A stretch of 64,000 bases of DNA from Anniella stebbinsi (taxonomy: Eukaryota > Chordata > Lepidosauria > Squamata > Anniellidae), in contig JARDYH010000035.1 of assembly GCA_029215795.1 (NCBI GenBank), positions 106,894 through 170,893 of the forward strand, read 5' to 3'. Below are positions 36,270-50,100 of this stretch, one piece after another. Numbering within the stretch: the first letter of the stretch is position 1; every line of letters starts with the position of its first letter. A program made the translations under genes and the position numbers. The notes below the pieces were generated by a model. It had not been told where the DNA came from. It searched no databases and was given only the letters and a program-made list of their open reading frames with translations.

Positions 36270-37448
36270 CTAGACTTCCCCTTCTTCCCCTAGACTTCCC
36301 CTTCTTCCCCTAGACTTCCTCTTCTCCCCTAGACTTCCCCTAGACTTCCCCTTCCCTGTATACTTCCCATTCTTCCATTAGACTTCCCCTTCCCTCTATA
36401 CTTTCCCTTCTTCCCCTAGACTTCCCCTAGACTTCCCCTTCTTCCCCTAGACTTCCCCTAGACTTCCCCTTCCCTCTATACTTCCCATTCTTCCATTAGA
36501 CTTCCCCTTCCCTCTATACTTCCCCTGCTTCCCCTAGACTTCCCCTAGACTTCTCCTTCTTCCCCTTAACTTCCCCTAGACTTCCCTTCCCTCTATACTT
36601 CCCCTTCTTCCCCTAGACTTCCCCTAGACTTCCCCTTCCCTCTCTACTTCCCCTTCTTCCCCTAGACTTCCCCTTCTTCCCCTAGACTTCCCCTTCTTCC
36701 CCTAGACTTCCCCTTCCCTCTATACTTCCCCTTCTTCCATTAGACTTCCCCTTCCCTCTATACTTCCCCTGCTTCCCCTAGACTTCCCCTAGACTTCCCC
36801 TTCTTCCCCTAGACTTCCCCTAGACTTCCCCTTCCCTCTATACTTCCCCTTCTTCCCCTAGACTTCCCCTTCTTCCCCTAGACTTCCCCTTCTTCCCCTA
36901 GACTTCCTCTTCTCCCCTAGACTTCCCCTAGACTTCCCCTTCCCTCTATACTTCCCATTCTTCCATTAGACTTCCCCTTCCCTCTATACTTTCCCTTCTT
37001 CCCCTAGACTTCCCCTAGACTTCCCCTTCTTCCCCTAGACTTCCCCTAGACTTCCCCTTCCCTCTATACTTCCCATTCTTCCATTAGACTTCCCCTTCCC
37101 TCTATACTTCCCCTGCTTCCCCTAGACTTCCCCTAGACTTCTCCTTCTTCCCCTTAACTTCCCCTAGACTTCCCTTCCCTCTATACTTCCCCTTCTTCCC
37201 CTAGACTTCCCCTAGACTTCCCCTTCCCTCTCTACTTCCCCTTCTTCCCCTAGACTTCCCCTTCTTCCCCTAGACTTCCCCTTCTTCCCCTAGACTTCCC
37301 CTTCCCTCTATACTTCCCCTTCTTCCATTAGACTTCCCCTTCCCTCTATACTTCCCCTGCTTCCCCTAGACTTCCCCTAGACTTCCCCTTCTTCCCCTAG
37401 ACTTCCCCTAGACTTCCCCTTCCCTCTATACTTCCCCTTCTTCCCCTA
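36270..37448 (+). repeat. 588-bp tandem duplication in HOR3 (two copies)
   Basis: TCTTCTCCCC occurs at 36320 and 36908 and TTAACTTCCCC at 36568 and 37156, both 588 bp apart. The joint lies near 36860. HOR4 has the segment once (TCTTCTCCCC at 49186). The left copy has the CCCTGTATA variant (near 36355), which HOR4 also has near 49221. The right copy has the ordinary CCCTCTATA. The left copy is therefore the positional counterpart of HOR4. Confidence 0.9.
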
Positions 37449-40400
37449 GACTTCCCCTTCCCTCTATACTTCCCCTTCTTCCCCTAAACTTCCCCTTCTT
37501 CCCCTAGACTTCCTCTTCTTCCCCTAGACTTCCCCTTCCCTCTATACTTCCCCTTCTTCCCCTAGACTTCCCCTTCTTCCCTTAGACTTCCCCTTCTTCC
37601 CCTATACTTCCCCTTCCCTCTATACTTCCCCTTCTTCCCCTAGACTTCCCCTAGACTTCCCCTTCTTCCCCTAGACTTCCCCTAGACTTCCCCTTCCCTC
37701 TATAATTCCCCTTCTTTCCCTAGACTTCCCCTTCCCTCTATACTTCCCCTTCTTCCCCTAGACTTCCCCTTCTTCCCCTAGACTTCCTCTTCTTCCCCTA
37801 GACTTCCCCTTCCCTCTATACTTCCCCTTCTTCCCCTAGACTTCCCCTTCTTCCCTTAGACTTCCCCTTCTTCCCCTATACTTCCCCTTCCCTCTATACT
37901 TCCCCTTCTTCCCCTAGACTTCCCCTAGACTTCCCCTACTTCCCCTAGACTTCCCCTTCTTCCCCTAGACTTCCCCTAGACTTCCCCTTCCCTCTATATT
38001 TCCCCTTCTTCCCCTAGACTTCCCCTTCTTCCCCTAGACTTCCCCTTCTTCCCCTAGACTTCCCCTAGACTTCCCCTTCCCTCTATACTTCCCCTTCTTC
38101 CCCTAGACTTCCCCTTCTTCCCCTAGACTTCCCCTAGACTTCCCCTTCCCTCTATACTTCCCCTTCTTCCCCTAGACTTCCCCTAGACTTAACCTTTCCT
38201 CTATACTTCCCCTTCTTCCCCTAGACTTCCTCTAGACTTCCCCTTCCCTCTATACTTTCCCTTCTTCCCCTAGACTTCCCCTAGACTTCCCCTTCTTCCC
38301 CTAGACTTCCCCTAGACTTCCCCTTCCCTCTATACTTCCCCTTCTTCCATTAGACTTCCCCTTCCCTCTATACTTCCCCTTCTTCCTCTAGATTTCCCCT
38401 AGACTTCCCCTTCTTCTCCTAGACTTCCCCTAGACTTCCCCTTCCCTCTATACTTCCCCTTCTTCCCCTAGTCTACCCCTTGACTTCCCCTTCCCTCTAT
38501 ACTTCCCCTTCTTCCCCTAGACTTCCCCTTCTTCCCCTAGACTTCCCCTTCTTCCCCTAGACTTCCTCTTCTTCCCCTAGACTTCCCCTTCCCTCTATAC
38601 TTCCCCTTCTTCCCCTATACTTCCCCTTCTTCCCTTAGACTTCCCCTTCTTCCCTTAGACTTCCCCTTCTTCCCCTATACTTCCCCTTCCCTCTATACTT
38701 CCCCTTCTCCCCCTAGACTTCCCCTAGACTTCCCCTTCCCTCTATACTTCCCCTTCTTCCCCTAGACTTCCCCTTCTTCTCCTAGACTTCCCCTTCTTCC
38801 CCTAGACTTCCCCTTCCCTCTATACTTCCCCTTCTTCCCCTAGACTTCCCCTAGACTTCCCCTTCTTCCCCTAGACTTCCCCTTCTTCCCCTAGACTTCC
38901 CCTAGACTTCCCCTTCCCTCTATACTTCCCCTTCTTCCCCTAGACTTCCCCTTCTTCCCCTAGACTTCCCCTTCTTCCCCTAGACTTCCTCTTCTCCCCT
39001 AGACTTCCCCTAGACTTCCCCTTCCCTCTATACTTCCCATTCTTCCATTAGACTTCCCCTTCCCTCTATACTTTCCCTTCTTCCCCTAGACTTCCCCTAG
39101 ACTTCCCCTTCTTCCCCTAGACTTCCCCTAGACTTCCCCTTCCCTCTATACTTCCCATTCTTCCATTAGACTTCCCCTTCCCTCTATACTTCCCCTGCTT
39201 CCCCTAGACTTCCCCTAGACTTCTCCTTCTTCCCCTTAACTTCCCCTAGACTTCCCTTCCCTCTATACTTCCCCTTCTCCCCCTAGACTTCCCCTAGACT
39301 TCCCCTTCCCTCTCTACTTCCCCTTCTTCCCCTAGACTTCCCCTTCTTCCCCTAGACTTCCCCTTCTTCCCCTAGACTTCCCCTTCCCTCTATACTTCCC
39401 CTTCTTCCATTAGACTTCCCCTTCCCTCTATACTTCCCCTGCTTCCCCTAGACTTCCCCTAGACTTCCCCTTCTTCCCCTAGACTTCCCCTAGACTTCCC
39501 CTTCCCTCTATACTTCCCCTTCTTCCCCTAGACTTCCCCTTCCCTCTATACTTCCCCTTCTTCCCCTAAACTTCCCCTTCTTCCCCTAGACTTCCTCTTC
39601 TTCCCCTAGACTTCCCCTTCTTCCCCTAGACTTCCCCTAGACTTCCCCTTCCCTCTATACTTCCCCTTCTTCCCCTAGACTTCCCCTTCTTCCCCTAGAC
39701 TTCCCCTAGACTTCCCCTTCCCTCTATACTTCCCCTTCTTCCCCTAGACTTCCCCTAGACTTCCCCTTCCCTCTATACTGCCCCTTCTTCCCCTAGACTT
39801 CCCCTAGACTTAACCTTTCCTCTATACTTCCCCTTCTTCCCCTAGACTTCCTCTAGACTTCCCCTTCCCTCTGTACTTTCCCTTCTTCCCCTAGACTTCC
39901 CCTAGACTTCCCCTTCTTCCCCTAGACTTCCCCTAGACTTCCCCTTCCCTCTATACTTCCCCTTCTTCCATTAGACTTCCCCTTCCCTCTATACTTCCCC
40001 TGCTTCCCCTAGACTTCCCCTAGACTTCTCCTTCTTCCCCTTAACTTCCTCTAGACTTCCCTTCCCTCTATACTTCCCCTTCTTCCCCTAGACTTCCCCT
40101 AGACTTCCCCTTCCCTCTCTACTTCCCCTTCTTCCCCTAGACTTCCCCTTCTTCCCCTAGACTTCCCCTTCTTCCCCTAGACTTCCCCTTCCCTCTATAC
40201 TTCCCCTTCTTCCATTAGACTTCCCCTTCCCTCTATACTTCCCCTGCTTCCCCTAGACTTCCCCTAGACTTCCCCTTCTTCCCCTAGACTTCCCCTAGAC
40301 TTCCCCTTCCCTCTATACTTCCCCTTCTTCCCCTAGACTTCCCCTTCCCTCTATACTTCCCCTTCTTCCCCTAAACTTCCCCTTCTTCCCCTAGACTTCC

Positions 40401-41475
40401 TCTTCTTCCCTAGACTTCCCCTTCCCTCTATACTTCCCCTTCTTCCCCTAGACTTCCCCTTCTTCCCTTAGACTTCCCCTTCTTCCCCTCTACGTCCCCT
40501 TCCCTCTATACTTCCCCTAGACTTCCCCTAGACTTCCCCTTCTTCCCCTAGACTTCCCCTAGACTTCCCCTTCCCTCTATACTTCCCCTTCTTTCCCTAG
40601 ACTTCCCCTTCCCTCTATACTTCCCCTTCTTCCCCTAGACTTCCCCTTCTTCCCCTAGACTTCCTCTTCTTCCCCTAGACTTCCCCTTCCCTCTATACTT
40701 CCCCTTCTTCCCCTAGACTTCCCCTTCTTCCCTTAGAATTCCCCTTCTTCCCCTATACTTCCCCTTCCCTCTATACTTCCCCTTCTTCCCCTAGACTTCC
40801 CCTAGACTTCCCCTTCCCTCTATACTTCCCCTTCTTCCCCTAGATTTCCCCTTCTTCCCTTAGACTTCCCCTTCTTCCCCTATACTTCCCCTTCCCTCTA
40901 TACTTCCCCTTCTTCCCCTAGACTTCCCCTAGACTTCCCCTTCCCGCTATACTTCCCCTTCTTCCCCTAGACTTCTCCTAGACTTCCCCTTCTTCCCCTA
41001 GACTTCCCCTTCTTCCCCTAGACTTCCCGTAGACTTCCCCTTCCCTCTATACTTTCCCTTCTTCCCCTAGACTTCCCCTAGACTTCCCCTTCTTCCCCTA
41101 GACTTCCCCTAGACTTCCCCTTCCCTCTATACTTCCCCTTATTCCATTAGACTTCCCCTTCCCTCTATACTTCCCCTGCTTCCCCTAGACTTCCCCTAGA
41201 CTTCCCCTTCTTCCCCTAGACTTCCCCTAGACTTCCCCTTCCTTCTATACTTCCCCTTCTTCCCCTAGACTTCCCCTTCCCTCTATACTTCCCCTTCTTC
41301 CCCTAGACTTCCCCTTCTTCCCCTAGACTTCCTCTTCTTCCCCTGGACTTCCCCTTCCCTCTATACTTCCCCTTCTTCCCCTAGACTTCCCCTTCTTCCC
41401 CTAGACTTCCCCTTCTTCCCCTAGACTTCCCCTTGTTCCCCTAGACTTCCCCTAGACTTCCCCTTGCCTCTATAC

Positions 41476-44197
41476 TTCACCTTCTTCCCCATGACTTTCT
41501 CTTCCCTCTATACTTCCCCTTCTTCCCCTAGACTTCCCCTTCTTCCCCTAGATTTCCCCTTCTTCCCTTAGACTTCCCCTTCTTCCCCTATACTTCCCCT
41601 TCCCTCTATACTTCCCCTTCTTCCCCTAGACTTCCCCTAGACTTCCCCTTCCCGCTATACTTCCCCTTCTTCCCCTAGACTTCTCCTAGACTTCCCCTTC
41701 TTCCCCTAGACTTCCCCTAGACTTCCCCTTCCCTCTATACTTCCCCTTATTCCATTAGACTTCCCCTTCCCTCTATACTTCCCCTGCTTCCCCTAGACTT
41801 CCCCTAGACTTCCCCTTCTTCCCCTAGACTTCCCCTAGACTTCCCCTTCCTTCTATACTTCCCCTTCTTCCCCTAGACTTCCCCTTCCCTCTATACTTCC
41901 CCTTCTTCCCCTAGACTTCCCCTTCTTCCCCTAGACTTCCTCTTCTTCCCCTGGACTTCCCCTTCCCTCTATACTTCCCCTTCTTCCCCTAGACTTCCCC
42001 TTCTTCCCCTAGAATTCCCCTTCTTCCCCTAGACTTCCCCTTGTTCCCCTAGACTTCCCCTAGACTTCCCCTTGCCTCTATACTTCACCTTCTTCCCCTA
42101 GACTTTCTCTTCCCTCTATACTTCCCCTTCTTCCCCTAGACTTCCCCTTCTTCCCCTAGACTTCCCCATCTTCCCCTAGACTTCCCCTTCCCTCTATACT
42201 TCCCCATCTTCCCCTAGACTTCCCCTAGACTTCCCTTCCCTCTATACTTCCCCTTCTTCCCCTTGACTTCCCCTAGACTTCCCCTTCCCATTCTACTTCC
42301 CCTTCTTCCCCTAGACTTCCCCTTCTTCCCCTAGACTTCCCCTTCTTCCCCTAGACTTCCCCTTCTTCCCCTAGACTTCCCCTTCCCTCTATACTTCCCC
42401 TTCTTCCCCTAGACTTCCCCTAGACTTCCCCTTCCCTCTATACTTCCCCTTCTTCCCCTAGACTTCCCCTTCCCTCTATACTTCCCCTTCTTCCCCTAGA
42501 CTTCCCCTAGACTTCCCCTTCTTCCACTAGACTTCCCCTTTTCCCCCTAGACTTCCCCTTCCCTCTATACTTCCTCTTCTTCCCCTAGACTTCCCCTTCT
42601 TCCCCTAGACTTCCCCTTCTTCCCCTAGACTTCCCGTAGACTTCCCCTTCCCTCTATACCTTCCCTCCTTCCCCTAGACTTCCCCTAGACTTCCCATTCC
42701 CTCTATACTTCCCCTTCTTCCCCTAGACTTCCCCTAGACTTCCCCTTCCCTCTATACTTCCCCTTCTTCCCCTAGACTTCCCCTTCCCTCTATACTTCCC
42801 CTTCTTCCCCTAGACTTCCCCTAGACTTCCCCTTCCCTCTATACTTCCCCTTCTTCCCCTAGACTTCCCCTTCCCTCTATACTTCCCCTTCTTCCCCTAG
42901 ACTTCCCCTAGACTTCCCCTTCTTCCACTAGACTTCCCCTTTTTCCCCTAGACTTCCCCTTCCCTCTATACTTCCTCTTCTTCCCCTAGACTTCCCCTTC
43001 TTCCCCTAGACTTCCCCTTCTTCCCCTAGACTTCCCCTAGACTTCCCCTTCCCGCTATACTTCCCCTTCTTCCCCTAGACTTCTCCTAGACTTCCCCTTC
43101 TTCCCCTAGACTTCCCCTTCTTCCCCTAGACTTCCCGTAGACTTCCCCTTCCCTCTATACTTTCCCTTCTTCCCCTAGACTTCCCCTAGACTTCCCCTTC
43201 TTCCCCTAGACTTCCCCTAGACTTCCCCTTCCCTCTATACTTCCCCTTATTCCATTAGACTTCCCCTTCCCTCTATACTTCCCCTGCTTCCCCTAGACTT
43301 CCCCTAGACTTCCCCTTCTTCCCCTAGACTTCCCCTAGACTTCCCCTTCCTTCTATACTTCCTCTTCTTCCCCTAGACTTCCCCTTCCCTCTATACTTCC
43401 CCTTCTTCCCCTAGACTTCCCCTTCTTCCCCTAGACTTCCTCTTCTTCCCCTGGACTTCCCCTTCCCTCTATACTTCCCCTTCTTCCCCTAGACTTCCCC
43501 TTCTTCCCCTAGACTTCCCCTTCTTCCCCTAGACTTCCCCTTGTTCCCCTAGACTTCCCCTAGACTTCCCCTTGCCTCTATACTTCACCTTCTTCCCCTA
43601 GACTTTCTCTTCCCTCTATACTTCCCCTTCTTCCCCTAGACTTCCCCTTCTTCCCCTAGATTTCCCCTTCTTCCCTTAGACTTCCCCTTCTTCCCCTATA
43701 CTTCCCCTTCCCTCTATACTTCCCCTTCTTCCCCTAGACTTCCCCTAGACTTCCCCTTCCCGCTATACTTCCCCTTCTTCCCCTAGACTTCTCCTAGACT
43801 TCCCCTTCTTCCCCTAGACTTCCCCTAGACTTCCCCTTCCCTCTATACTTCCCCTTATTCCATTAGACTTCCCCTTCCCTCTATACTTCCCCTGCTTCCC
43901 CTAGACTTCCCCTAGACTTCCCCTTCTTCCCCTAGACTTCCCCTAGACTTCCCCTTCCTTCTATACTTCCCCTTCTTCCCCTAGACTTCCCCTTCCCTCT
44001 ATACTTCCCCTTCTTCCCCTAGACTTCCCCTTCTTCCCCTAGACTTCCTCTTCTTCCCCTGGACTTCCCCTTCCCTCTATACTTCCCCTTCTTCCCCTAG
44101 ACTTCCCCTTCTTCCCCTAGAATTCCTCTTCTTCCCCTAGACTTCCCCTTGTTCCCCTAGACTTCCCCTAGACTTCCCCTTGCCTCTATACTTCACC
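41476..44197 (+). repeat. TTCACC-marked block in HOR3 (spacings 608, 1500, 608)
   Basis: TTCACC words are at 41476, 42084, 43584 and 44192. This is the reference arrangement. It lies at a constant 14262 bp from the HOR4 block (55738, 56346, 57846, 58454). The CCCCATGAC variant at 41487-41495 sits just after the first word and is private to this copy. Confidence 0.9.
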
Positions 44198-47100
44198 TTC
44201 TTCCCCTAGACTTTCTCTTCCCTCTATACTTCCCCTTCTTCCCCTAGACTTCCCCTTCTTCCCCTAGACTTCCCCATCTTCCCCTAGACTTCCCCTTCCC
44301 TCTATACTTCCCCATCTTCCCCTAGACTTCCCCTAGACTTCCCTTCCCTCTATACTTCCCCTTCTTCCCCTTGACTTCCCCTAGACTTCCCCTTCCCATT
44401 CTACTTCCCCTTCTTCCCCTAGACTTCCCCTTCTTCCCCTAGACTTCCCCTTCTTCCCCTAGACTTCCCCTTCTTCCCCTAGACTTCCCCTTCCCTCTAT
44501 ACTTCCCCTTCTTCCCCTAGACTTCCCCTAGTCTTCCCTTCCCTCTATACTTCCCCTTCTTCCCCTAGAATTCCCCTAGACTTCCCCTTCCCTCTATACT
44601 TCCCCTTCTTCCCCTAGACTTCCCCTAGACTTCCCCTTCCCTCTATACTTCCCCTTCTTCCCCTAGACTTCCCCTTCCCTCTATACTTCCCCTTCTTCCC
44701 CTAGACTTCCCCTAGACTTCCCCTTCCCTCTATACTTCCCCTTCTTCCCCTAGACTTCCCCTTCCCTCTATACTTCCCCTTCTTCCCCTAGACTTCCCCT
44801 AGACTTCCCCTTCTTCCACTAGACTTCCCCTTTTTCCCCTAGACTTCCCCTTCCCTCTATACTTCCTCTTCTTCCCCTAGACTTCCCCTTCTTCCCCTAG
44901 ACTTCCCCTTCTTCCCCTAGACTTCCCGTAGACTTCCCCTTCCCTCTATACCTTCCCTTCTTCCCCTAGACTTCCCCTAGACTTCCCCTTCTTCCCGTAG
45001 ACTTCCCCTAGACTTCCCCTTCCCTCTATACTTCCCCTTCTTCCATTAGACTTCCCCTTCCCTCTATACTTCCCCTGCTTCCCCTAGACTTCCCCTAGAC
45101 TTCCCCTTCTTCCCCTAGACTTCCGCTAGACTTCCCCTTCCCTCTATACGTCCCCTTCTTCCCCTAGACTTCCCCTTCTTCCCCTAGACTTCCCCTTCTT
45201 CCCTTAGATTTCCCCTTCTCCCCCTAGACGTCCCCTAGACTTCCCCTTCCCTCTATACTTCCCCTTCTTCCCCTAGACTTCCCCTTCTTCTCCTAGACTT
45301 CCCCTTCTTCCCCTAGACTTCCCCTTCCCTCTATACTTCCCCTTCTTCCCCTAGACTTCCCCTAGACTTCCCCTACTTCCCCTAGACTTCCCCTTCTTCC
45401 CCTAGACTTCCCCTAGACTTCCCCTTCCCTCTATATTTCCCCTTCTTCCCCTAGACTTCCCCTTCTTCCCCTAGACTTCCCCTTCTTCCCCTAGACTTCC
45501 CCTAGACTTCCCCTTCCCTCTATACTTCCCCTTCTTCCCCTAGACTTCCCCTTCTTCCCCTAGACTTCCCCTAGACTTCCCCTTCCCTCTATACTTCCCC
45601 TTCTTCCCCTAGACTTCCCCTAGACTTCCCCTTCCCTCTATACTGCCCCTTCTTCCCCTAGACTTCCCCTAGACTTAACCTTTCCTCTATACTTCCCCTT
45701 CTTCCCCTAGACTTCCACTAGACTTCCCCTTCCCTCTATACTTTCCCTTCTTCCCCTAGACTTCCCCTAGACTTCCCCTTCTTCCCCTAGACTTCCCCTA
45801 GACTTCCCCTTCCCTCTATACTTCCCCTTCTTCCATTAGACTTCCCCTTCCCTCTATACTTCCCCTTCTTCCTCTAGATTTCCCCTAGACTTCCCCTTCT
45901 TCTCCTAGACTTCCCCTAGACTTCCCCTTCCCTCTATACTTCCCCTTCTTCCCCTAGTCTACCCCTTGACTTCCCCTTCCCTCTATACTTCCCCTTCTTC
46001 CCCTAGACTTCCACGTCTTCCCCTAGACTTCCCCTTCTTCCCCAAGACTTCCCCTACACTTCCCCTTCCCTCTATACTTCCCCTTCTTCCCTAGACTTCC
46101 CCTAGATTTCCCCTTCTTCCCCTAGACTTCCCCTTCCCTCTATACTTCCCCTTCTTCCCCTAGAGTTCCCCTTCTTCTCCTAGATTTCCCCTTCTTCCCC
46201 TAGACTTCCCCTTCTTCCACTAGACTTCCCCTTTTTCCCCTAGACTTCCCCTTCCCTCTATACTTCCTCTTCTTCCCCTAGACTTCCCCTTCTTCCCCTA
46301 GACTTCCCCTTCTTCCCCTAGACTTCCCGTAGACTTCCCCTTCCCTCTATACCTTCCCTTCTTCCCCTAGACTTCCCCTAGACTTCCCCTTCTTCCCCTA
46401 GACTTCCCCTAGACTTCCCCTTCCCTCTATACTTCCCCTTCTTCCATTAGACTTCCCCTTCCCTCTATACTTCCCCTGCTTCCCCTAGACTTCCCCTAGA
46501 CTTCCCCTTCTTCCCCTAGACTTCCCCTAGACTTCCCCTTCCCTCTATACGTCCCCTTCTTCCCCTAGACTTCCCCTTTCCTCTATACTTCCCCTTCTTC
46601 CCCTAGACTTCTCCTTCTTCCCCTAGACTACCTCTTCTTCCCCTAGACTTCCCCTTCCCTCTATACTTCCCCTTCTTCCCCTAGACTTCCCCTTCTTCCC
46701 TTAGACTTCCCCTTCTTCCCCTAGACTTCCCGTAGACTTCCCCTTCCCTCTATAACTTCCCTTCTTCCCCTTCTTCCCCTAGACTTCCCCTTCTACCCCT
46801 AGACTTCCCCTGGACTTCCCCTTCCCTCTATACTTCCCCTTCTTCCCCTAGACATTCTCTTCCCTCTATACTTCCCCTTCTTCCCCTAGACTTCCCCTTC
46901 TTCCCCTAGACTTCCCCTTCTTCCCCTAGACTTCCCCTTCCCTCTATACTTCCCCTTCTTCCCCTAGACTTCCCCTAGACTTCCCCTTCCCTCTCTACTT
47001 CCCCTTCTTCCCCTAGACTTCCCCTTCTTCCCCTAGACATCCCCTTCTTCCCCTAGACTTCCCCTTCCCTCTATACTTCCCCTTCTTCCATTAGACTTCC

Positions 47101-50100
47101 CCTTCCCTCTATACTTCCCCTGCTTCCCCTAGACTTCCCCTAGACTTCCCCTTCTTCCCCTAGACTTCCTGTAGTCTTCCCCTTCCCTCTATACTTCCCC
47201 TTCTTCCCCTAGACTTCCCCTTCCCTCTATACTTCCCCTTCTTCCCCTAGACTTCCCCTTCTTCCCCTAGACTTCCTCTTCTTCCCCTAGACTTCCCCTT
47301 CCCTCTATACTTCCCCTTCTTCCCCTAGACTTCCCCTTCTTCCCTTAGACTTCCCCTAGACTTCCCCTTCCCTCTATACTTCCCCTTCTTCCCCTAGACT
47401 TCCCCTAGACTTCCCCTTCCCTCTAGACTTCCCCTTCTTCCCCTAGACTTCCCCGAGACTTCCCCTTCCCTCCAGACTTCCCCTTCTTCCCCTAGACTTC
47501 AACTTCTTCCCCTAGACTTCCCCTTCTTCCCCTAGACTTCCCCTAGACTTCCCCTTCCCTCTATACTTCCCCTTCTTCCCCTAGACTTCCCCTAGTCTTC
47601 CCCTTCCCTCTATACTGCCCCTTCTTCCCCTAGACTTCCCCTAGACTTCCCCTTTCCTCTATACTTCCCCTTCTTCCCCTAGACTTCCCCTAGACTTCCC
47701 CTTCTCGCTATACTTCCCCTTCTTCCCCTAGACTTCCCCTAGACTTCCCCTTCCCTCTATACTTCCCCTTTTCCCCTAGACTTCCCCTAGACTTCCCCTT
47801 CCCTCTATAGTTCCCCTTCTTCCCCTAGACTTCCCCTTCTTCCCCTAGACTTCCCCTTCTTCCCTTAGATTTCCCCTTCTCCCCCTAGACTTCCCCTAGA
47901 CTTCCCCTTCCCTCTATACTTCCCCTTCTTCCCCTAGACTTCCCCTTCTTCTCCTAGACTTCCCCTTCTTCCCCTAGACTTCCCCTTCCCTCTATACTTC
48001 CCCTTCTTCCCCTAGACTTCCCCTAGACTTCCCCTACTTCCCCTAGACTTCCCCTTCTTCCCCTAGACTTCCCCTAGACTTCCCCTTCCCTCTATATTTC
48101 CCCTTCTTCCCCTAGACTTCCCCTTCTTCCCCTAGACTTCCCCTTCTTCCCCTAGACTTCCCCTAGACTTCCCCTTCCCTCTATACTTCCCCTTCTTCCC
48201 CTAGACTTCCCCTTCTTCCCCTAGACTTCCCCTAGACTTCCCCTTCCCTCTATACTTCCCCTTCTTCCCCTAGACTTCCCCTAGACTTCCCCTTCCCTCT
48301 ATACTGCCCCTTCTTCCCCTAGACTTCCCCTAGACTTAACCTTTCCTCTATACTTCCCCTTCTTCCCCTAGACTTCCACTAGACTTCCCCTTCCCTCTAT
48401 ACTTTCCCTTCTTCCCCTAGACTTCCCCTAGACTTCCCCTTCTTCCCCTAGACTTCCCCTAGACTTCCCCTTCCCTCTGTACTTCCCCTTCTTCCATTAG
48501 ACTTCCCCTTCCCTCTATACTTCCCCTTCTTCCTCTAGATTTCCCCTAGACTTCCCCTTCTTCTCCTAGACTTCCCCTAGACTTCCCCTTCCCTCTATAC
48601 TTCCCCTTCTTCCCCTAGTCTACCCCTTGACTTCCCCTTCCCTCTATACTTCCCCTTCTTCCCCTAGACTTCCCCTTCTTCCCCAAGACTTCCCCTACAC
48701 TTCCCCTTCCCTCTATACTTCCCCTTCTTCCCCTAGACTTCCCCTTCTTCCCCTAGACTTCCTCTTCTTCCCCTAGACTTCCCCTTCCCTCTATACTTCC
48801 CCTTCTTCCCCTAGACTTCCCCTTCTTCCCTTAGACTTCCCCTTCTTCCCTTAGACTTCCCCTTCTTCCCCTATACTTCCCCTTCCCTCTATACTTCCCC
48901 TTCTCCCCCTAGACTTCCCCTAGACTTCCCCTTCCCTCTATACTTCCCCTTCTTCCCCTAGACTTCCCCTTCTTCTCCTAGACTTCCCCTTCTTCCCCTA
49001 GACTTCCCCTTCCCTCTATACTTCCCCTTCTTCCCCTAGACTTCCCCTAGACTTCCCCTTCTTCCCCTAGACTTCCCCTTCTTCCCCTAGACTTCCCCTA
49101 GACTTCCCCTTCCCTCTATACTTCCCCTTCTTCCCCTAGACTTCCCCTTCTTCCCCTAGACTTCCCCTTCTTCCCCTAGACTTCCTCTTCTCCCCTAGAC
49201 TTCCCCTAGACTTCCCCTTCCCTGTATACTTCCCATTCTTCCATTAGACTTCCCCTTCCCTCTATACTTTCCCTTCTTCCCCTAGACTTCCCCTAGACTT
49301 CCCCTTCTTCCCCTAGACTTCCCCTAGACTTCCCCTTCCCTCTATACTTCCCATTCTTCCATTAGACTTCCCCTTCCCTCTATACTTCCCCTGCTTCCCC
49401 TAGACTTCCCCTAGACTTCTCCTTCTTCCCCTTAACTTCCCCTAGACTTCCCTTCCCTCTATACTTCCCCTTCTTCCCCTAGACTTCCCCTAAACTTCCC
49501 CTTCCCTCTCTACTTCCCCTTCTTCCCCTAGACTTCCCCTTCTTCCCCTAGACTTCCCCTTCTTCCCCTAGACTTCCCCTTCCCTCTATACTTCCCCTTC
49601 TTCCATTAGACTTCCCCTTCCCTCTATACTTCCCCTGCTTCCCCTAGACTTCCCCTAGACTTCCCCTTCTTCCCCTAGACTTCCCCTAGACTTCCCCTTC
49701 CCTCTATACTTCCCCTTCTTCCCCTAGACTTCCCCTTCCCTCTATACTTCCCCTTCTTCCCCTAAACTTCCCCTTCTTCCCCTAGACTTCCTCTTCTTCC
49801 CCTAGACTTCCCCTTCCCTCTATACTTCCCCTTCTTCCCCTAGACTTCCCCTTCTTCCCTTAGACTTCCCCTTCTTCCCCTATACTTCCCCTTCCCTCTA
49901 TACTTCCCCTTCTTCCCCTAGACTTCCCCTAGACTTCCCCTTCTTCCCCTAGACTTCCCCTAGACTTCCCCTTCCCTCTATACTTCCCCTTCTTTCCCTA
50001 GACTTCCCCTTCCCTCTATACTTCCCCTTCTTCCCCTAGACTTCCCCTTCTTCCCCTAGACTTCCTCTTCTTCCCCTAGACTTCCCCTTCCCTCTATACT

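Larger units (their letters stand above)
33925..46790 (+). repeat. Higher-order repeat copy 3 (HOR3), 12866 bp
   Basis: This copy lies between P1 at 33925 and P1 at 46791. From P1 to about 36.3 kb it is collinear with HOR4 at a constant offset of 12866: CCCGAGAC 34588/47454, TAGTCTACC 35750/48616, TCTTCTCCCC 36320/49186. A 588-bp tandem duplication at about 36.27-37.45 kb then breaks the register. TAGTCTACC landmarks are at 35750, 38469 and 45955. The TTCACC block occupies 41.5-44.2 kb. A unique transposition of bases at 41491-41492 (CCCCATGAC for CCCCTAGAC) creates the only plus-strand ATG I noticed. Confidence 0.87.

Noticed and set aside
41491..41571. Short plus-strand ORF starting at the ATG at 41491
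   Set aside because: It runs 26 codons through ordinary modules to TAG, has no ribosome-binding or initiation context, and depends on one private mutation absent from the other HORs.
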